DNA from: Fasciolopsis buskii
Lineage: Eukaryota > Platyhelminthes > Trematoda > Plagiorchiida > Fasciolidae
NCBI GenBank assembly: GCA_008360955.1
Contig: LUCM01009037.1
Location: forward strand, 160,274-224,273
DNA: 64,000 nt
Direction of reading: 5' to 3'
Of this stretch, positions 59,757 through 64,000 are shown piece by piece. Both the position numbers and the translations under genes were made by a program. Position 1 is the first letter of the stretch, and every line of letters begins with the position of its first letter. A model generated the notes under the pieces. That model was not told where the DNA came from. It ran no database searches and saw only the letters and a list, made by a program, of their open reading frames with translations.

Positions 59757-61806
59757 CACCACCATCATCATCATCATCATTCATCACTAAACAGCAAGGC
59801 AAGCTCCCTGACCGCCGTCTTTTCCTTAGAGTTACATGTTTCTATAAAAATGAATATTCATGAGGAACAGGCAGTGACCCTACATCGATCATCCTGGTAC
59901 CTTGTGGGTTAGACCATTTGGTCAAAGGCTCAGGATAGGGTTCCCTTAAGTCAGCTCTCCACCTCGGTTTGATCAACTTGGTAAGTACCAAGCGCACAGA
60001 GGGCTCATGGATCCTGACGGATGGCCGTCTATGTAAAGACTAGGAATGGAACAACTTGTGTTTTTGTAAACTCCACATATTATTTCTTTTTCTCTCTCCT
60101 TTTTCACTCTTGATTTTCATCTTCTTGATTCCAATGGCACCATCTGTAATCAAGTTTGCACAAAATAAACTACACAGTCGGGAAAAGAAAGGAATTCCAC
60201 AGTAACCAACACATGAAATACAGTCTAGCTATAGGAACGCACGCTTTCAATCATTTTACTTCGACTGAAAATGAAAACACGATCGTCACTGTTCACGGTT
60301 CACTGCCATATCCTTCAGTGTCTCCACCCAGCCAACTGGTGGGTCTTTCGGACCCCAACCACGAAGACGTGAGACACCTACTTTACGTAAGTTCGCTATT
60401 TTCTTTCCACGTTGCGACGTCATCTGCTGATTTCCATATGGCTTCTTTCGCTCCATGGTAGGAACGCACAACAGGGCACAATATGGTATGCGGATGTTCG
60501 CCATGCGAAACACGTAGTCTACTAGGTTTCATACGCTCAAAACCGATAGCCAATAATAAATTTCTAACCTCCATGTTGCTCACGTGGTCACTCCATTCAA
60601 TCCTAGCAATGCTATCAAGATATCGGTCATCAAAAACCTCCAAGCGACGAACATCTCAGACATGCATACCCCATGTCTCGCAACTATACAACAGAACTGA
60701 GCTTACGCAGCATAGTGCACACGATCTTTCAACTTCAGTGAAATAGCAGTCCCGCGTCACGGGTGCCTCGGTCCAGCGAACACCACTCGAGCTTTCGATA
60801 TATGCGTGTTTACCCCCACTGTCGAGCAACCATCGTTCGACACGCAACTATCAAGGTAATTGAAACGGTCCACAGTCGTCAATTCCTCTCCATTTAGTAC
60901 GGAGTTCAGGACTACTGTTGTCCAGTCCTGTAACAGCATGTGCAAAGCACATGCCAAACCGAGCAACCGACCACGAGAGTCTATCTAGTGTGCGTTGTGT
61001 ATGGTCCGCAGATTTGAATATGCATACGACGTCATCTGCGTAATCTACATCACACAGCTTCTCATCATTTGCCAGTTGAACCCTACATCCTGGTTGCCTG
61101 AAGCATCTTCGATCACCTCGTCCATAAGGAGGTTAAACAAGAATGGAGTAATGGCAAACCCTTGTCGAGCACCGCTAGTCATCTCGAATGAACTTGATAG
61201 TTCGCCGTATGCCCTCGCTCGATCACCGGCATGCAAGTACAATGCTCACGGTAGGTTCACGAATTTATATCTGTGATCACGCCACCTTCGATTTTCTCAT
61301 AATTGGATTGACAGTCCTGTCAATATGCATCAAAGCCTTCGATGGATATTAGGAAATCCGAAACCGGTGAGTTCAGCCACGACTCTTGAGTGAACTTGTA
61401 TCCGAGAGCGAAGAATGAGTGATAGACCCGATGGTTTTGTATGCAGATAGCGCATGTTAGTACTCATCAGGGACAGAACGAGCATTTGGGCTTGCAGCTT
61501 GCCAACCGGCACATTTGCTTCTTTTCGGTTTATTGGGTAATTCGTGATGGTCATGCTTAGTTAAGTCCGCACGAGGAGGACACTTGAGTAAGAGCAAATT
61601 CAACGTGGATAACGACAAACAACGCTCATATTCAAAAACAAATCTTTTAGGTTGATAAGGCTGTGGCAGCAGGAACGGAACTTTAGCACAGTCAGTCAAA
61701 GGGCGCGCGAAAGGTGCATTAGAAAATGTAGACGCCAAACTGATAAATGGTGAAAGTCTGTGTCTCCTAGATTACACCTTGCGTACTTGCTCGGATGTAG
61801 GAAATT
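59757..61806 (-). mobile_element. internally deleted RTE-like retrotransposon (inverted pair, right copy)
   Basis: Inverted counterpart of 50,660-52,590, read on the minus strand from about 61,806 down to an ATC/GAT microsatellite at 59,758-59,782. The core 60,560-61,800 is nearly identical to the left copy (coordinates sum to 112,608-112,609), including the same loss of the first half of RT. Motifs: 'GFAITPFLFNLLMDEV', 'TTVDRFNYLDSCVSNDG', and tail 'VSRLRGWGPKDPPVGWVE'. The 3' UTR is split by a family-A repeat at 59,885-60,165. Inactive. Confidence 0.75.
59885..60165 (-). repeat. family-A repeat nested in an RTE 3' UTR
   Basis: Reverse-complement blocks of family A ('ggtcaaaggctc', 'ctccacctcggtt', 'ggaatggaacaact', 'aaactccaca') interrupt the otherwise colinear RTE 3' UTR between about 59,880 and 60,175. 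Confidence 0.55.
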
Positions 61807-62519
61807 GTTGTTGCCGAGTTTGGTTGGTCTGTGCACACACTGAAGCACAAGACACAAGTACTCGCGATGCACGATATCACAGGAGCGAGCACACACTGTG
61901 TGGTCTAGTAAGACACGAACACACACAGAGGTTGGGGACACAAAATGTTCGGGCTCAAGACTCAAGGCCCGTAGTTGCACAACGAATGGGACAGATCTGC
62001 TGCTCCCTTGAATCAGCAACCACACGGAACAATAAACGGCGCGAAATAGGAATAGCTAGCCCAGCCCGCTAGCGGAAGAGAGAAGACAAACACAGTACTG
62101 CCGCGCGCTTATTGGTGACCCACCAACACAAGTCAGAATTCAAGTGAGCTCTGTCGTTTATATAGTTTTGTTGGGCGGTCTTGATCGATATGTGGACTTG
62201 CCAACCACGGAACGGGCTTTTATGAATCTTTTCGCGGACATTTAAAAATATTCAACCGCGCAATATTTAAAATAACGTCAATTTCGAGATATTAAGAAAA
62301 GGACAGATTCTTTTAGAAAATTAATAGCAGGAATGAAATCTGCGGCTCCAAAAACCTTGGAATGGTCATCGACCATAACAGGAATATGCTCCATTCCCCA
62401 TGTGCTTTGAACGTTCAAAGTGTAAAGGGCTGTTACAAAACTGAACATCAGTTCTGGGACTGATAACCATTTCTCCCGCCTCGGCAGTTGTGTGTCAAAA
62501 GACGGTGACACGATAATAG

Positions 62520-63230
62520 GTGTCAGTTTGCGTGTGTCCAAGTCCCTAGTGGCATACGCTGGACTGAAGCACTTGTGGAGCCGACTTGATATTTCGCTGA
62601 AGTTGAAGGACCATATGTATTGTACCGCAGCGCGTTCAGTTCTGTTGTGCTGAAGATTCGTCTTTTAGAGGTCTTCGACCATCGATTTTTTCTTAGTGTC
62701 GCTACGATTGAATGAAGTGGCCGCGTAAGCTGTGTGCGGCTCAGCAATGGAGTATGGAGTACTGAGAATATTCTCTCAAGCAAACCGAGCTTAGTAGACT
62801 TCGTTGGTTTGACCACGTGTTGCTTATGGCAAATACTTGTCCACCATGCTGCAGGTCAACAGATGACGTGGCAGTGTGGAATGGAAAGCTATGCAGTGGT
62901 TCTAAGTAAAGTGAACGTCTCACGTCTCCGTGGTTGGGACCTAAAAGGCCTGTCAACCAGTTGACTGAAATCTTTGCAGAATATAACAACAAACCGTCGA
63001 TAATGGCGATTGTGTCATCGCTTTCTGTCGACTAAGAATAGTTGAAAATAAATGTATTTGTGCAGTTAGGCTGTGTTCCGTGTGTCGATTGCCACAATGT
63101 TCTGTCCTTTCCCCATCCCTCCTAGCATCATATTCATTCTTCCTACATAGTGCGAAAGGTAGCAGCCAGTAGGGCTGTCCATGCTATCCAACGCTGAACT
63201 TCGATCTTGATGATAATCACGATCTACTGT
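62520..63230 (+). mobile_element. RTE-like retrotransposon, 3' part
   Basis: Plus strand. Sequence matching the region around 51,830-52,580 begins near 62,540 and continues through 'QQMTWQCGMESYAV' and 'VSRLRGWDLKGLSTS' (62,865-62,964) into a 3' UTR ending with GAT-rich sequence near 63,215. It is more diverged than the inverted pair. Confidence 0.65.
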
Positions 63231-63239
63231 CAAGGTGAT

Positions 63240-64000
63240 CGGTGGATCTGGAGTCGGACCTTTGACCATTTCGTAGTGGCAGATGCTTCATCCACTTGAC
63301 CGCCGCCTATCAGCGGCGCATTGGGCCGAAACTAGGCAGACACCTCCGTCCATGCTTACTTGTCAGACGTTAGAGACTCCGCAATATTCGGTAGAAATTA
63401 GCTACTGAGCAAAAATCAATCACAAACGGGGGTTGTCAGGGTCGATAGCCGGTGTCTAAGATCGGCCTAGTTTTGTTAAGTGGTGCATTCGCTCTTCGCC
63501 AGAAAACCTATATTCTAACTTCGCTACATGAATCGTCAACCTATCCGGGACTCAGTCCCAGATGCTCGAATTTTAGATTTGTCATAATTCGTGAATCTTG
63601 ATTCCGGGTATCGGTAATTCCAAAAGGCACCTGAAAGATGCAAACTTTTCAGAAACGTTTCCTCGAATTCCGATAGGATTCCAATAATGAAATACAGATA
63701 GGTGCATATGTATATATATATATATATATTATATATATTCATTTGGGAGCTGCTTCCTAGTATCATTAAATTGCAATGGAAAATTCACATTTGTCTAAAA
63801 GTTAATCATCATCTCACGACGCTTATCTTAACACAATAAAGACCTTTTGTGTCTTTATAACCCGTGGGTGTCAAATCGTATGCTAATCAGTGAATGATCG
63901 AGGGAATATTGTGAAAGATGAACAAGTCTGTCGACACAGACATGTACCGGAATCTCGTGGAGACCTTGTTTAAAATGTGCAGCATCATATGCCTCCTTGC
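63240..64000. other. no recognised gene; (TA)n at 63,709-63,738
   Basis: I see no exon or transposon protein. A TA microsatellite of about 30 bp lies at 63,709-63,738. Confidence 0.4.

Noticed and set aside
1..64000. CRISPR arrays, bacterial-type operons or defence islands
   Set aside because: There is no regularly spaced repeat-spacer pattern and no clustered long reading frames. The sequence is eukaryotic in character.

Overview
The window looks like nuclear DNA of a platyhelminth, most likely a digenean trematode. It has no operons and no long open frames. Protein coding appears as short GT...AG-bounded exons, several separated by introns of only 32-38 bp, a size I know mainly from trematode and schistosome genes. 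Most recognisable protein similarity belongs to decayed non-LTR retrotransposons of the two types that crowd trematode genomes, RTE-like and CR1-like. No species can be named from this.

Layout. 1-5.3 kb: dispersed repeats and an RTE-like 3' end. 5.6-6.1 kb: a possible two-exon gene for a small secreted or single-pass membrane protein. 6.6-18.1 kb: RTE-like remnants, one Gypsy-type integrase remnant, a SINE-like tract and microsatellites. 17.44-28.10 kb: a large, nearly perfect inverted repeat with arms of about 3.7 kb and a loop of about 3.2 kb. The loop holds the best small gene, a five-exon ankyrin-repeat gene on the minus strand (22,545-23,584). 28.4-43.5 kb: CR1-like retrotransposons, including one long degenerate copy at 36.5-39.9 kb. 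43.47-44.05 kb: a fold-back element. 44.3-58.3 kb: at least nine exons of one plus-strand gene whose splice phases chain perfectly. Its introns hold RTE-like and other repeats. 59-64 kb: RTE-like copies, one being the inverted partner of the copy at 50.8-52.1 kb.

Nothing suggests that the genes work together. There are two supportable multi-exon genes and one weaker small gene in a matrix of dead transposable elements. Gene calls rest on splice-site and reading-frame continuity, not database matches. The points most worth a second look are the palindrome with the ankyrin gene in its loop, the micro-introns and the 22-nt micro-exon, and the inverted RTE pair that brackets the last four visible exons of the long gene.
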